Assembly (NCBI RefSeq): GCF_001667735.1
Contig: NZ_LZJN01000185.1
Location: forward strand, 1 to 33,186
DNA: 33,186 nt
Origin: Mycobacterium sp. E183
GTDB lineage: Bacteria; Actinomycetota; Actinomycetes; Mycobacteriales; Mycobacteriaceae
Direction of reading: 5' to 3'
In this document: in pieces, positions 22,989 through 29,684 of the stretch
Layout of the letters: each line of letters opens with the position of its first letter
Position numbering within the stretch: position 1 is the first letter of the stretch
Translations under genes and position numbers: made by a program
Notes under the pieces: model-generated
Told to the model about the DNA's origin: nothing
Database searches by the model: none
Seen by the model: the letters and a program-made list of their open reading frames with translations, nothing else

Positions 22989-22999
22989 GTTACTGTAAC
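22989..22999. promoter_or_regulatory. Palindromic operator candidate at the desA2 promoter (MadR-like)
   Basis: GTTAC-N-GTAAC is a perfect 5-bp dyad that overlaps the desA2 -10 and ends 3 bp before the ATG. The TetR-family regulator MadR is known to bind palindromes at desA1 and desA2 in mycobacteria. I infer this is its site but did not compare it with the published motif. Confidence 0.55.
22992..22997 (-). promoter_or_regulatory. -10 element of desA2 (leaderless type)
   Basis: TACAGT on the minus strand is followed by 6 nt (AACCGC) and the ATG at 22985. TTCACG lies 17 bp upstream as a plausible -35. Confidence 0.55.
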
Positions 23000-23070
23000 T
23001 CGCATACACAGGTTCGTGAAATCGCCCGGCCCGTGTCGTGACAACTGGTGACTTTGGTCCCTGATCCGCC

Positions 23071-24390
23071 TCAGCGGTCGACCAGCGTCCACTCCTCGAG
23101 GCCGTCGTACAGCGGAAAGTCACGGGCGAGGCGGGTCACCCGCTGGCGCAGGGCCGTCAGGTCGGCCGCGGTGCCCGCCGCCAGCGCCGTGGCGATGACG
23201 TCGGCGACCTCGGTGAACTCCGCATCCCCGAAGCCGCGGGTCGCCAGCGCGGGCGTCCCCACCCGCAGGCCCGAGGTCACCATCGGCGGCCGGGGGTCGT
23301 TGGGAACCGCGTTGCGGTTGACCGTGATGCCGATCTCGTGCAGCAGGTCCTCGGCGGCCTTGCCGTCGAGCGGGGAGTTGCGCAGGTCGACCAGCACGAG
23401 GTGGACGTCGGTGCCGCCGCTGACCACCGACACGCCGGCCTTGGTGACGTCGGGGGCCGTCAGCCGGTCCGCGATGATGCGGGCGCCCGACAGGGTGCGC
23501 TGCTGGCGGTCGGCGAACTCGGGGGTGCCGGCGATCTTGAGCGCGACGGCCTTGCCCGCGATGACGTGCATCAGCGGTCCGCCCTGCTGGCCGGGGAAGA
23601 CCGCGGAGTTGATGGACTTCGCGTATTCCTGCTTACCGAGGATCAGGCCGGAACGTGGGCCGCCGAGCGTCTTGTGCACCGTCGTGGACACCACGTCCGC
23701 GTGCGGCACCGGCGAGGGGTGCAGTCCGACGGCGACCAGGCCGGCGAAGTGCGCCATGTCCACCCACAGCTTGGCGCCGACCTCGTCGGCGATCGAGCGA
23801 AACGCCGCGAAGTCCAGGATCCGCGGGTAGGCGGACCATCCGGCGATGATGACCGCGGGGCGGAACTCGAGCGCCTTGGCCCGCACCGCGTCCATGTCGA
23901 CCAGGTGAGTCGTGGGATCCACACCGTAGAAGCCGGTTTCGTAGAGCTTGCCGGAGAAGTTCAGCTTCATCCCGTGTGTCAGGTGACCACCGTTGGCCAG
24001 GTCGAGGCCCAGCAAGCGGTCCCCCGGGGTCATCAGCGCGTGCAGGACGGCGGCGTTGGCCTGCGCGCCCGAATGCGGCTGCACGTTGGCGAAGTCGGCC
24101 CCGAACAGCGCCTTGGCCCGGTCGCGGGCGATGTTCTCCACGACGTCGACGTACTCGCAGCCGCCGTAGTACCGCCGGCCGGGCAGCCCCTCGGCGTATT
24201 TGTTCGTGAGCACGCTGCCCTGGGCCTGCAGCACCGAGCGCGGCACGAAGTTCTCCGAGGCGATCATCTCCAGCGTGTCGCGCTGGCGGCCCAGCTCCTT
24301 GCCGAGCAGCTCGGCGATGTCGGGGTCGACCTCGGCGAGCGGGGAGGACATCACAGAGGTCGAGGGCCGGGCGTCGGGTGCAGCAGTCAC
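23071..24390 (-). CDS. glyA: Serine hydroxymethyltransferase
   Basis: This protein has 439 residues from the GTG at 24390, or 426 from the ATG at 24351, the latter matching Rv1093. It is a PLP enzyme that converts serine and tetrahydrofolate to glycine and methylene-THF. The PLP lysine is in VVSTTVHKTLGGPRSG (Lys240 long form, Lys227 short). Other signatures are EMIASENFVP, TNKYAEGLPGRRYYGGCEYVD, NVQPHSGAQANAA, DMAHFAGLVA and the folate-binding C-terminal region. No Shine-Dalgarno precedes the inner ATG, whereas TAGACT sits 6 nt before the GTG, favouring the longer leaderless form with an extra MTAAPDARPSTSV. It is divergent from coaA across 74 bp. Confidence 0.97.
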   Translation of the reverse strand: MTAAPDARPSTSVMSSPLAEVDPDIAELLGKELGRQRDTLEMIASENFVPRSVLQAQGSVLTNKYAEGLPGRRYYGGCEYVDVVENIARDRAKALFGADFANVQPHSGAQANAAVLHALMTPGDRLLGLDLANGGHLTHGMKLNFSGKLYETGFYGVDPTTHLVDMDAVRAKALEFRPAVIIAGWSAYPRILDFAAFRSIADEVGAKLWVDMAHFAGLVAVGLHPSPVPHADVVSTTVHKTLGGPRSGLILGKQEYAKSINSAVFPGQQGGPLMHVIAGKAVALKIAGTPEFADRQQRTLSGARIIADRLTAPDVTKAGVSVVSGGTDVHLVLVDLRNSPLDGKAAEDLLHEIGITVNRNAVPNDPRPPMVTSGLRVGTPALATRGFGDAEFTEVADVIATALAAGTAADLTALRQRVTRLARDFPLYDGLEEWTLVDR

Positions 24391-24396
24391 GGCGCC

Positions 24397-24402
24397 AGTC
24401 TA
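24397..24402 (-). promoter_or_regulatory. -10 element of glyA (leaderless type)
   Basis: TAGACT on the minus strand is followed by the 6-nt spacer GGCGCC and the GTG at 24390. It decides between the two possible glyA starts. Confidence 0.55.
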
Positions 24403-24464
24403 TCCAGCGACGGTTTAGCCAGCCCAGCCGTCGGGCGCGCGTCCGCCCCTGCAACACTTGCACC

Positions 24465-25403
24465 ATGCCGCGGCTTAGCGAGCCGAGCCCCTATGTGGAG
24501 TTCGACCGAAAGCAATGGCGCGCGCTTCGCATGTCGACGCCGCTGGCCCTCACCGAAGAGGAATTGGTTGGCCTGCGCGGTCTCGGCGAGCAGCTTGACC
24601 TCCTCGAAGTGGAAGAGGTCTACCTGCCGCTGGCCCGGCTCATTCACCTTCAGGTCGCCGCCCGCCAGCGGTTGTTTGCCGCCACCGCGGAGTTCCTCGG
24701 TGAGCCGCAGCAAAATCCGGACCGGCCGGTGCCGTTCGTGATCGGCGTGGCCGGCAGTGTCGCGGTGGGCAAATCCACCACCGCCCGCGTGCTGCAGGCC
24801 CTGCTCGCCCGCTGGGATCACCACCCGAGGGTCGACCTGGTGACCACCGACGGCTTCCTGTACCCGAACGCCGAACTCGGCCGGCGAAACCTGATGCACC
24901 GCAAAGGTTTTCCGGAGAGCTACAACCGCAGGGCGCTGATGCGGTTCGTGACGTCGGTCAAGTCCGGCTCGGACTACGCGTGCGCGCCGGTCTACTCGCA
25001 CCTGAAATACGACATCATTCCCGGGGCCAAGCACGTGGTCCGCCATCCCGACATCTTGATCCTGGAGGGCCTCAACGTGCTGCAGACCGGGCCGACCTTG
25101 ATGGTGTCGGACCTGTTCGACTTCTCGCTGTACGTGGACGCCCGGATCGAGGACATCGAGCAGTGGTACGTGTCGCGGTTCCTGTCGTTGCGGGGCACCG
25201 CCTTCGCCGACCCCGAATCGCACTTCCACCACTACTCCGCGCTCAACGACACCAAGGCCGTCGCCGCGGCGCGCGAGATCTGGCGATCCATCAACCGTCC
25301 GAACCTGGTCGAGAACATCCTGCCCACGCGGCCCCGGGCCACCCTGGTGCTGCGCAAGGACGCCGACCATTCCATCAACCGGCTCCGGTTGCGCAAGCTC
25401 TAG
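24465..25403 (+). CDS. coaA: Type I pantothenate kinase
   Basis: This 312-residue protein has the same length as Rv1092c. It phosphorylates pantothenate with ATP, the first step of CoA biosynthesis. The P-loop is GVAGSVAVGKST (94-105), with TTDGFLYPN (128-136) holding the catalytic Asp129. Other conserved stretches are RKGFPESYNRRALMRF, APVYSHLKYDIIPG, ILILEGLNVLQTG and ALNDTKAVAAAREIW. These are typical of the bacterial CoaA (P-loop kinase) type that is feedback-inhibited by CoA. The start MPRLSEPSPYVEFDRKQWRAL agrees with the family. AACACT lies 6 nt before the ATG, an imperfect leaderless-type -10. It is divergent from glyA and converges on a small membrane protein with 3 nt between stops. 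Confidence 0.97.
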   Translation: MPRLSEPSPYVEFDRKQWRALRMSTPLALTEEELVGLRGLGEQLDLLEVEEVYLPLARLIHLQVAARQRLFAATAEFLGEPQQNPDRPVPFVIGVAGSVAVGKSTTARVLQALLARWDHHPRVDLVTTDGFLYPNAELGRRNLMHRKGFPESYNRRALMRFVTSVKSGSDYACAPVYSHLKYDIIPGAKHVVRHPDILILEGLNVLQTGPTLMVSDLFDFSLYVDARIEDIEQWYVSRFLSLRGTAFADPESHFHHYSALNDTKAVAAAREIWRSINRPNLVENILPTRPRATLVLRKDADHSINRLRLRKL

Positions 25404-25406
25404 CGG

Positions 25407-25832
25407 TCACGCCGTTTCGAGGCGGCGCACCCCCAGGTACTGCAGCCCGGCGAACGCCGCGGTGTACACGCCGACGGCCAGCGTGGCAGCGATCCCGGTG
25501 GCGGACAGCGGAAACACGCCCGCGGCCACGATCGCTGCCAGCGTGAACACGACGTTGGCCACGATGACGCCGATGCCGACGCGGCGCAGGTTCGGCGCCG
25601 CCGCAACGAGGAACACGGCCAAGCCGCTGAACACGAACAGGGCGCCGAGGCTGTACTCCTGCAACGACGTCAGGCCCGTCAGCGATGAAAGTGGGTCGGC
25701 GAGAAAGGCGATGGCCAAACCGCACAGTCCGGTGAGGGTGGCGTCGGCGCGCATGGCGAAACGCAACAGCGAGTCGGTCGCGTCGTAGAGGGGTCGGGTC
25801 GCCAGACCGGGTGCGCCAGATGCATACATCAT
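25407..25832 (-). CDS. Small four-helix membrane protein
   Basis: From the ATG at 25832 the protein has 141 residues. The start is supported by CGAGGAGT about 7 nt upstream; a start at 25916 would add an unrelated basic leader. Four hydrophobic segments are predicted: around TLTGLCGLAIAFLA, YSLGALFVFSGLAVFLVAA, GVIVANVVFTLAAIVAAGV and GIAATLAVGVYTAAFAGLQYLG. The spacing resembles small integral membrane proteins often annotated as integral membrane protein or SPW-repeat-like. I cannot assign a function. It lies where M. tuberculosis carries PE_PGRS22 and its neighbours, and is followed by the convergent end of coaA. Confidence 0.7.
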   Translation of the reverse strand: MMYASGAPGLATRPLYDATDSLLRFAMRADATLTGLCGLAIAFLADPLSSLTGLTSLQEYSLGALFVFSGLAVFLVAAAPNLRRVGIGVIVANVVFTLAAIVAAGVFPLSATGIAATLAVGVYTAAFAGLQYLGVRRLETA

Positions 25833-26168
25833 GTGATTACTCCTCGCGATGGCGATTGGGGGTCGAACATCAGCGTGCCGCCGGCCCACTGCCATATCGA
25901 CTCGTGGCACTGCCAACTACTGCCACGCATACACAGACCAGCGAGTTCACTCGGCTATTCCCGTTTGCGGTCCCGAATCCCGATTGTTATTCGACAGACG
26001 CCAGCCTGGCGCTCAGCAGCCCCAGCAGTCACACATTTTCGGGGACACGCGGTGTACCCGCCTCAGCGCGACAGTCGCGCCTCCGGCGGGTGCCGACCGC
26101 GGTGTCGCTGCGAGCCGGGCACGACGCCGCCGCCGGTGACTGAAGTCACGGACGCCGGGGTCGAGCGG
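25833..26168. other. Intergenic region of 336 bp
   Basis: No convincing gene is present. The right end is just past the stop of the 7-helix protein; the left end is the ribosome binding site and promoter of the small membrane protein. Visible structure is limited to the dyad at 26136-26149 and a TGGCA/TGCCA inverted pair near 25905. Short frames here show no family pattern. In M. tuberculosis the PE_PGRS/PE/celA2 cluster occupies this interval. Confidence 0.5.
26136..26149. repeat. Dyad GTGACT-GA-AGTCAC
   Basis: Perfect 6-bp arms with a 2-nt centre begin 20 nt past the stop of the 7-helix protein gene (minus strand). It may be a weak terminator stem or a regulator site; no T-run follows. Confidence 0.4.
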
Positions 26169-27539
26169 CTAGTCGCTGGTCACGGGGACCCGGGCCCGCA
26201 GGTCCGCGGCGATCAACCGGGCGGCGGCGTTCTGCCAGTTGTGCAGCGAGCGTTGCGGCACGTCGGTCACCAACCACTGCCAGGCCTGCCGGGCGATCGG
26301 ATCCAGTCCCGCGGCGGTGGCGTTCTGCGCGTAGGCGCGCACCCCGACGACGTAGGGGAAGTACAGCGAGTTGTAGTGCCGCCACTGCTCGGTGGTCCCG
26401 AAGTCGCCGGCGTCGCGCGGTTTGAGCCGCCCGATCGCCTCGGCGAGAACCGCCTTGAGCTCGTTGGCCCGCTCCAGCGGATGGTCGGGTGCGCCCCGCT
26501 CGGCGAGCCGCTCGTCGATGACGGGCAGCGCGGTCAACGGGCTGGCGACCAGTTTGCTCAGGTCGGCGTAGTGCGTCAGGGCCCGGCGGGTGAGCCTGGC
26601 GAACGTGGCGTCGTCGACGTGGTTGAGCGGATCCACCGACCGCAGCGGCAGCGCCGCGCCGGTGTTGCGAAGCGCCGCCCGATCCTCGCGCAGCGCAGGC
26701 GATTTCGAGAACGCCAGCCGGTCGAGAACCCCGGCCAGCGGATCCGCGAGCACCTGCACGGCGATCGCGACGGCCAGGCTGGTGAACAGCAGGACGGTGA
26801 GCGCGGTCTGCGCGGCGCGGTCGTCGCGCGTCAGCGCCAGGCCGATCAGCGCCTGGGCGCCGAACAGCACCGCCACCGCCACCGAGCCGGCGAACGAGCG
26901 GAGCATGTCGGCGCGCAACGCCTGGCCCTCGTCGAACGCGTCCCACAGGGCCACGGCGATCCCGAGCGAGAGGACGTCGAGACTCGTCGATGCGAGCGCA
27001 ACCCAGCTGGGCACCAGGCCCAGCGGAATGATCAGGATGGCGTTGCCCAGCGCGAAGAACAGGGTCGCGACGACGGCGAGCCCGACGGCCGACCGCGGCC
27101 GGCGGGGCTGCCGCAACGCGACCGCCATCGCGCCGAAGGTGGACACCGAGATCACCGCGAACATCACCCAGTGGCCCGTGCGCAGCGGCCCGTCGACACT
27201 GCCGGCCAGCATTGCCCCGACCAGCGTGAGCGCCGCGACCCCGGCGACCAGCAGCACCTCTCGGGTGCGCGCCCTCGAACCGTCGCTGGGCCGGCACAGC
27301 TCGACGAGCACCGCGAACCACGCCACACCGGGGATCGCCACCAGGTAGATCTCGACGCGGGCGAGCAGGTGCGCGTACGCCGGGCTGACGGTCCGCACGC
27401 CGTCCAGCCCCACCACGAACGCGAAGCCGCACAGCCCGATCGCCGCCAACACCAGAACCGGCTTACGTGGATCGCGAGCCAGCAGGTACAACCCGAGCCA
27501 GCCGCTCAGCGTGAACACCACCGCCGACAGCGCAGCCAT
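26169..27539 (-). CDS. Seven-helix membrane protein with conserved cytoplasmic C-terminal domain
   Basis: This 456-residue protein has seven or eight likely transmembrane helices in residues 1 to about 270, for example FTLSGWLGLYLLA, PVLVLAAIGLCGFAFVVGL, VEIYLVAIPGVAWFAVLVEL, VLLVAGVAALTLVGAML and AVGLAVVATLFFALGNAILII. The soluble part (about 285-456) contains ATFARLTRRALTHYADLSKLV, EQWRHYNSLYFPYVVGVRAY and QRSLHNWQNAAARLIAADL. The membrane part looks like the 7TM sensor modules of histidine kinases and diguanylate cyclases, but no kinase or GGDEF motif follows. The C-terminal domain looks conserved (aromatic and Trp-rich), and I do not recognise its family. It could be a ligand sensor with an unusual output domain. 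It lies 44 nt downstream of the cis-prenyl synthase on the same strand. Confidence 0.8.
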   Translation of the reverse strand: MAALSAVVFTLSGWLGLYLLARDPRKPVLVLAAIGLCGFAFVVGLDGVRTVSPAYAHLLARVEIYLVAIPGVAWFAVLVELCRPSDGSRARTREVLLVAGVAALTLVGAMLAGSVDGPLRTGHWVMFAVISVSTFGAMAVALRQPRRPRSAVGLAVVATLFFALGNAILIIPLGLVPSWVALASTSLDVLSLGIAVALWDAFDEGQALRADMLRSFAGSVAVAVLFGAQALIGLALTRDDRAAQTALTVLLFTSLAVAIAVQVLADPLAGVLDRLAFSKSPALREDRAALRNTGAALPLRSVDPLNHVDDATFARLTRRALTHYADLSKLVASPLTALPVIDERLAERGAPDHPLERANELKAVLAEAIGRLKPRDAGDFGTTEQWRHYNSLYFPYVVGVRAYAQNATAAGLDPIARQAWQWLVTDVPQRSLHNWQNAAARLIAADLRARVPVTSD

Positions 27540-27583
27540 GAACCTAGTTTGTCACGGAGTCGAACGACCGCTGAGCCCCTCGG

Positions 27584-28372
27584 CTACTTGCCGTACCGGC
27601 GGTGCCGCTGGCTGTAGTCGCGCAGCGCACGCAGGAAATCGACCCGGCGGAATGCGGGCCAGTGCGCCTCCGTGAACCACATCTCCGAATACGCGCTCTG
27701 CCACAGCAGGAACCCGGAGAGGCGTTGTTCCCCCGACGTGCGGATGACCAGGTCGGGATCGGGTTGCCCGGAGGTGTACAGGTTTTCGGAGATGCCGTCG
27801 ACGGTCACCGCGTCGATGAGCTCCTCGGCGGACGCACCGTTGGCGAGCTCCTTGCTCAGCAGCGCCCGCACCGCGTCGACGATCTCGCGACGGCCGCCGT
27901 AACCCACCGCGACGTTGACGTGGAACGGCGCCACGACGGGCGTCGACTCCACCGCGCCGCGCAGCCGCCGAGCCGGTTCCTCGCCGAGCAACTCCAGATC
28001 GCCGACGGTGCGCACGCTCCAGCGGTTGGCCGGCGCGCAGATCTCCTCGACGACATCGGTGATGATCTCGATCAGACCGGCCAGTTCCTCGGGATCGCGC
28101 TGCAGGTTCTCCGTGGACAGCAGGTAGACCGTGGTCATCTCGATGCCGGCCTCCTGGCACCAGCGCAGCATCTCGGCGATCTTCGCGGCGCCCATGCGGT
28201 AGCCGTAGCTGACGTCGGCGTAGCCGGCGTCGCGGGCCCACCGCCGGTTGCCGTCGCACAGGACCGCGATGTGGCGGGGCAGGTCGGATTTGGACGACGC
28301 CAGACCCTGCCGCAGCCGCAGCTCGTAGACGCGATACAGCGGCTTTTTGAGACGCGGCGGGATAATTTCCAC
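27584..28372 (-). CDS. Short-chain cis-prenyl diphosphate synthase (omega,E,Z-FPP synthase, Rv1086-like)
   Basis: This 262-residue protein has the length of Rv1086. The catalytic CDGNRRWA motif (Asp40 binding Mg-pyrophosphate) opens the UPP synthase fold, followed by YLLSTENLQR and the C-terminal substrate site PDPDLVIRTSGEQRLSGFLLWQ and SEMWFTEAHWPAF. Rv1086 condenses geranyl diphosphate with IPP to omega,E,Z-farnesyl diphosphate, the primer for decaprenyl phosphate used in arabinogalactan and peptidoglycan synthesis. Because the enzyme is near-identical in layout I expect the same product. IPP comes from the MEP pathway completed by IspH (6.0-7.0 kb). The start is GTG, with TAGGCT 8 nt upstream. 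It is divergent from haemolysin III. Confidence 0.93.
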   Translation of the reverse strand: MEIIPPRLKKPLYRVYELRLRQGLASSKSDLPRHIAVLCDGNRRWARDAGYADVSYGYRMGAAKIAEMLRWCQEAGIEMTTVYLLSTENLQRDPEELAGLIEIITDVVEEICAPANRWSVRTVGDLELLGEEPARRLRGAVESTPVVAPFHVNVAVGYGGRREIVDAVRALLSKELANGASAEELIDAVTVDGISENLYTSGQPDPDLVIRTSGEQRLSGFLLWQSAYSEMWFTEAHWPAFRRVDFLRALRDYSQRHRRYGK

Positions 28373-28528
28373 GGAGACTCAGCCTACTGTGAGCTACACC
28401 AAATTCCCCCCTGCTGATCCGGCGATCTCACCGCGATGCGAACACCCCTCCGCGGCGGTTGCCGATTACTGTGGCGGGTAAGCAGCCACTGGCAGTTTCC
28501 CGACCTGCACGACGAGGCCCCAGGAGAT

Positions 28529-29296
28529 ATGAGTAGCCAGACGAGCACACCCGCCACCCCAGAGCGCGGAGCCGAGGCGATCACGCCGGGCAATACGGTC
28601 GAACAGCTTGTCGAAGGCGCGGCCAGCGTCCTCACCAAGCCCCGCATGCGCGGCTGGATCCACTTCGTCTCCGCCTGGCTGGCGATCATCACCGGCGCAA
28701 CCCTGGTCTCGGTGTCGTGGGCCGCGTCCTCGCCGCGCGCAGGGCACTCGACGCTGGTCTACGCGGCGGCAACGGTGGCGATGTTCGCCGTCAGCGCCAC
28801 CTACCACCGGGTGCAGTGGAAGTCGGCGGCCGCCCGCAACCTGATGAAGCGGCTCGACCACTCGATGATCTTCGTGTTCATCGCCGGCAGCTACACACCG
28901 TTCGCCCGCCTGGCCATGCCGCAGCAAACCGGGATGGAGGTGCTGTGGATCGTCTGGGGCGGCGCGGTGGCGGGCATCCTGCTCAAGGTGTGCTGGCCGT
29001 CGGCGCCGCGCTGGCTGGGCGTGCCGCTGTACATCGTGCTGGGCTGGGTGGCCGTGTGGTACTGCCCGACCATCCTGCACAAGGCCGGGGTGGCTGCGAT
29101 GGTGCTGCTGGCCGTCGGCGGCGTGTTCTACAGCGTCGGCGGCATCTTCTACGCGCTGCGCTGGCCCGACCCGTGGCCCAGCACGTTCGGCTACCACGAG
29201 TTCTTCCACGCTTTCACCGCCGTAGCGGCGATCCTGCACTACATCGCCATGTGGTTCGCGGTGTTCTACGTCGGCAACCAGGCGTGGCTGCACTGA
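28529..29296 (+). CDS. Haemolysin III / PAQR family membrane protein (Rv1085c-like)
   Basis: This 255-residue protein is read from the ATG at 28529. A soluble N-terminus of about 45 residues precedes KPRMRGWIHFVSAWLAIITGATLV and seven transmembrane helices. PAQR hallmarks are visible: SATYHRVQW in the helix 2-3 region (S and H), MKRLDHSMIFVFIAGSYTPF (D and H), and the C-terminal YHEFFHAFTAVAAILHYIAMWF with two His. Together these residues form the metal site of the hydrolase-like family. The activity in bacteria is uncertain; the haemolysin name comes from the Bacillus protein. AGGAG sits only 2 nt before the ATG, which is unusually close, and a start further upstream at 28436 has no better support. 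It converges on the steroid isomerase homologue. Confidence 0.9.
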   Translation: MSSQTSTPATPERGAEAITPGNTVEQLVEGAASVLTKPRMRGWIHFVSAWLAIITGATLVSVSWAASSPRAGHSTLVYAAATVAMFAVSATYHRVQWKSAAARNLMKRLDHSMIFVFIAGSYTPFARLAMPQQTGMEVLWIVWGGAVAGILLKVCWPSAPRWLGVPLYIVLGWVAVWYCPTILHKAGVAAMVLLAVGGVFYSVGGIFYALRWPDPWPSTFGYHEFFHAFTAVAAILHYIAMWFAVFYVGNQAWLH

Positions 29297-29301
29297 GCCG
29301 G

Positions 29302-29673
29302 CTAGGAGTGGGTGACGTCGGCCGCTGACCAGTAGGCCTTCATGTGGGCGACCTTGCCGTCCTCGTCGAACGCCATCACGTCGATCGGCTCGATCACCAT
29401 GCGGTGCTCCCCGGCGGTGATCGTGAGGCGGAAATGGAAGGCCGCCTCGTTGCCGGCCACCCGCAGCGTCACCAACTCGCACTCGCGCTGGACGTCGTTG
29501 ACCGCGGAGTAGAAGCCGTGGATCGCCTGGCGCCCGATGTGCACCTCGCCGCCGACGGGATCCTCGACCGTGGCGTCATCGGCGTAGAGCTCGACCAGTT
29601 CGTCGGCGCCGCCCTTGGCGACCAGTTCGATGTAGCGGTTGACCGTGTCGGTGATCTGTTCGGCGCTCGGCAT
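29302..29673 (-). CDS. Steroid delta-isomerase (ketosteroid isomerase) homologue, NTF2 fold
   Basis: This 123-residue protein has an NTF2-like fold. Unlike generic SnoaL proteins it keeps the catalytic signatures of bacterial delta5-3-ketosteroid isomerase. Tyr14 is in RYIELV, Asp38 (base) in YADDATVEDP, and Asp98 in IDVMAFDEDGK followed by AYWSAADV. These correspond in number and context to Tyr14, Asp38 and Asp99 of the Comamonas enzyme as I remember it. It should shift the double bond of 5-ene-3-ketosteroids to the conjugated 4-ene ketone; activity is inferred. A cholesterol dehydrogenase lies 19 kb away in the same window. It converges with haemolysin III (5 nt) and follows the Rv1084-like gene start-to-end by about 11 nt on the same strand order. 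Confidence 0.82.
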   Translation of the reverse strand: MPSAEQITDTVNRYIELVAKGGADELVELYADDATVEDPVGGEVHIGRQAIHGFYSAVNDVQRECELVTLRVAGNEAAFHFRLTITAGEHRMVIEPIDVMAFDEDGKVAHMKAYWSAADVTHS

Positions 29674-29684
29674 GAAACGTCACG

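Noticed and set aside
24391..24464. Glycine riboswitch upstream of glyA
   Set aside because: The intergenic is only 74 bp and the promoter appears leaderless, leaving no room for an aptamer.
25811..26143. Plus-strand short frames in the 336-bp gap
   Set aside because: They have no start signals and no recognisable protein pattern.
28436..28528. Longer N-terminus for haemolysin III
   Set aside because: There is no ribosome binding site and the extra residues do not resemble the family; the ATG at 28529 gives a length close to Rv1085c.
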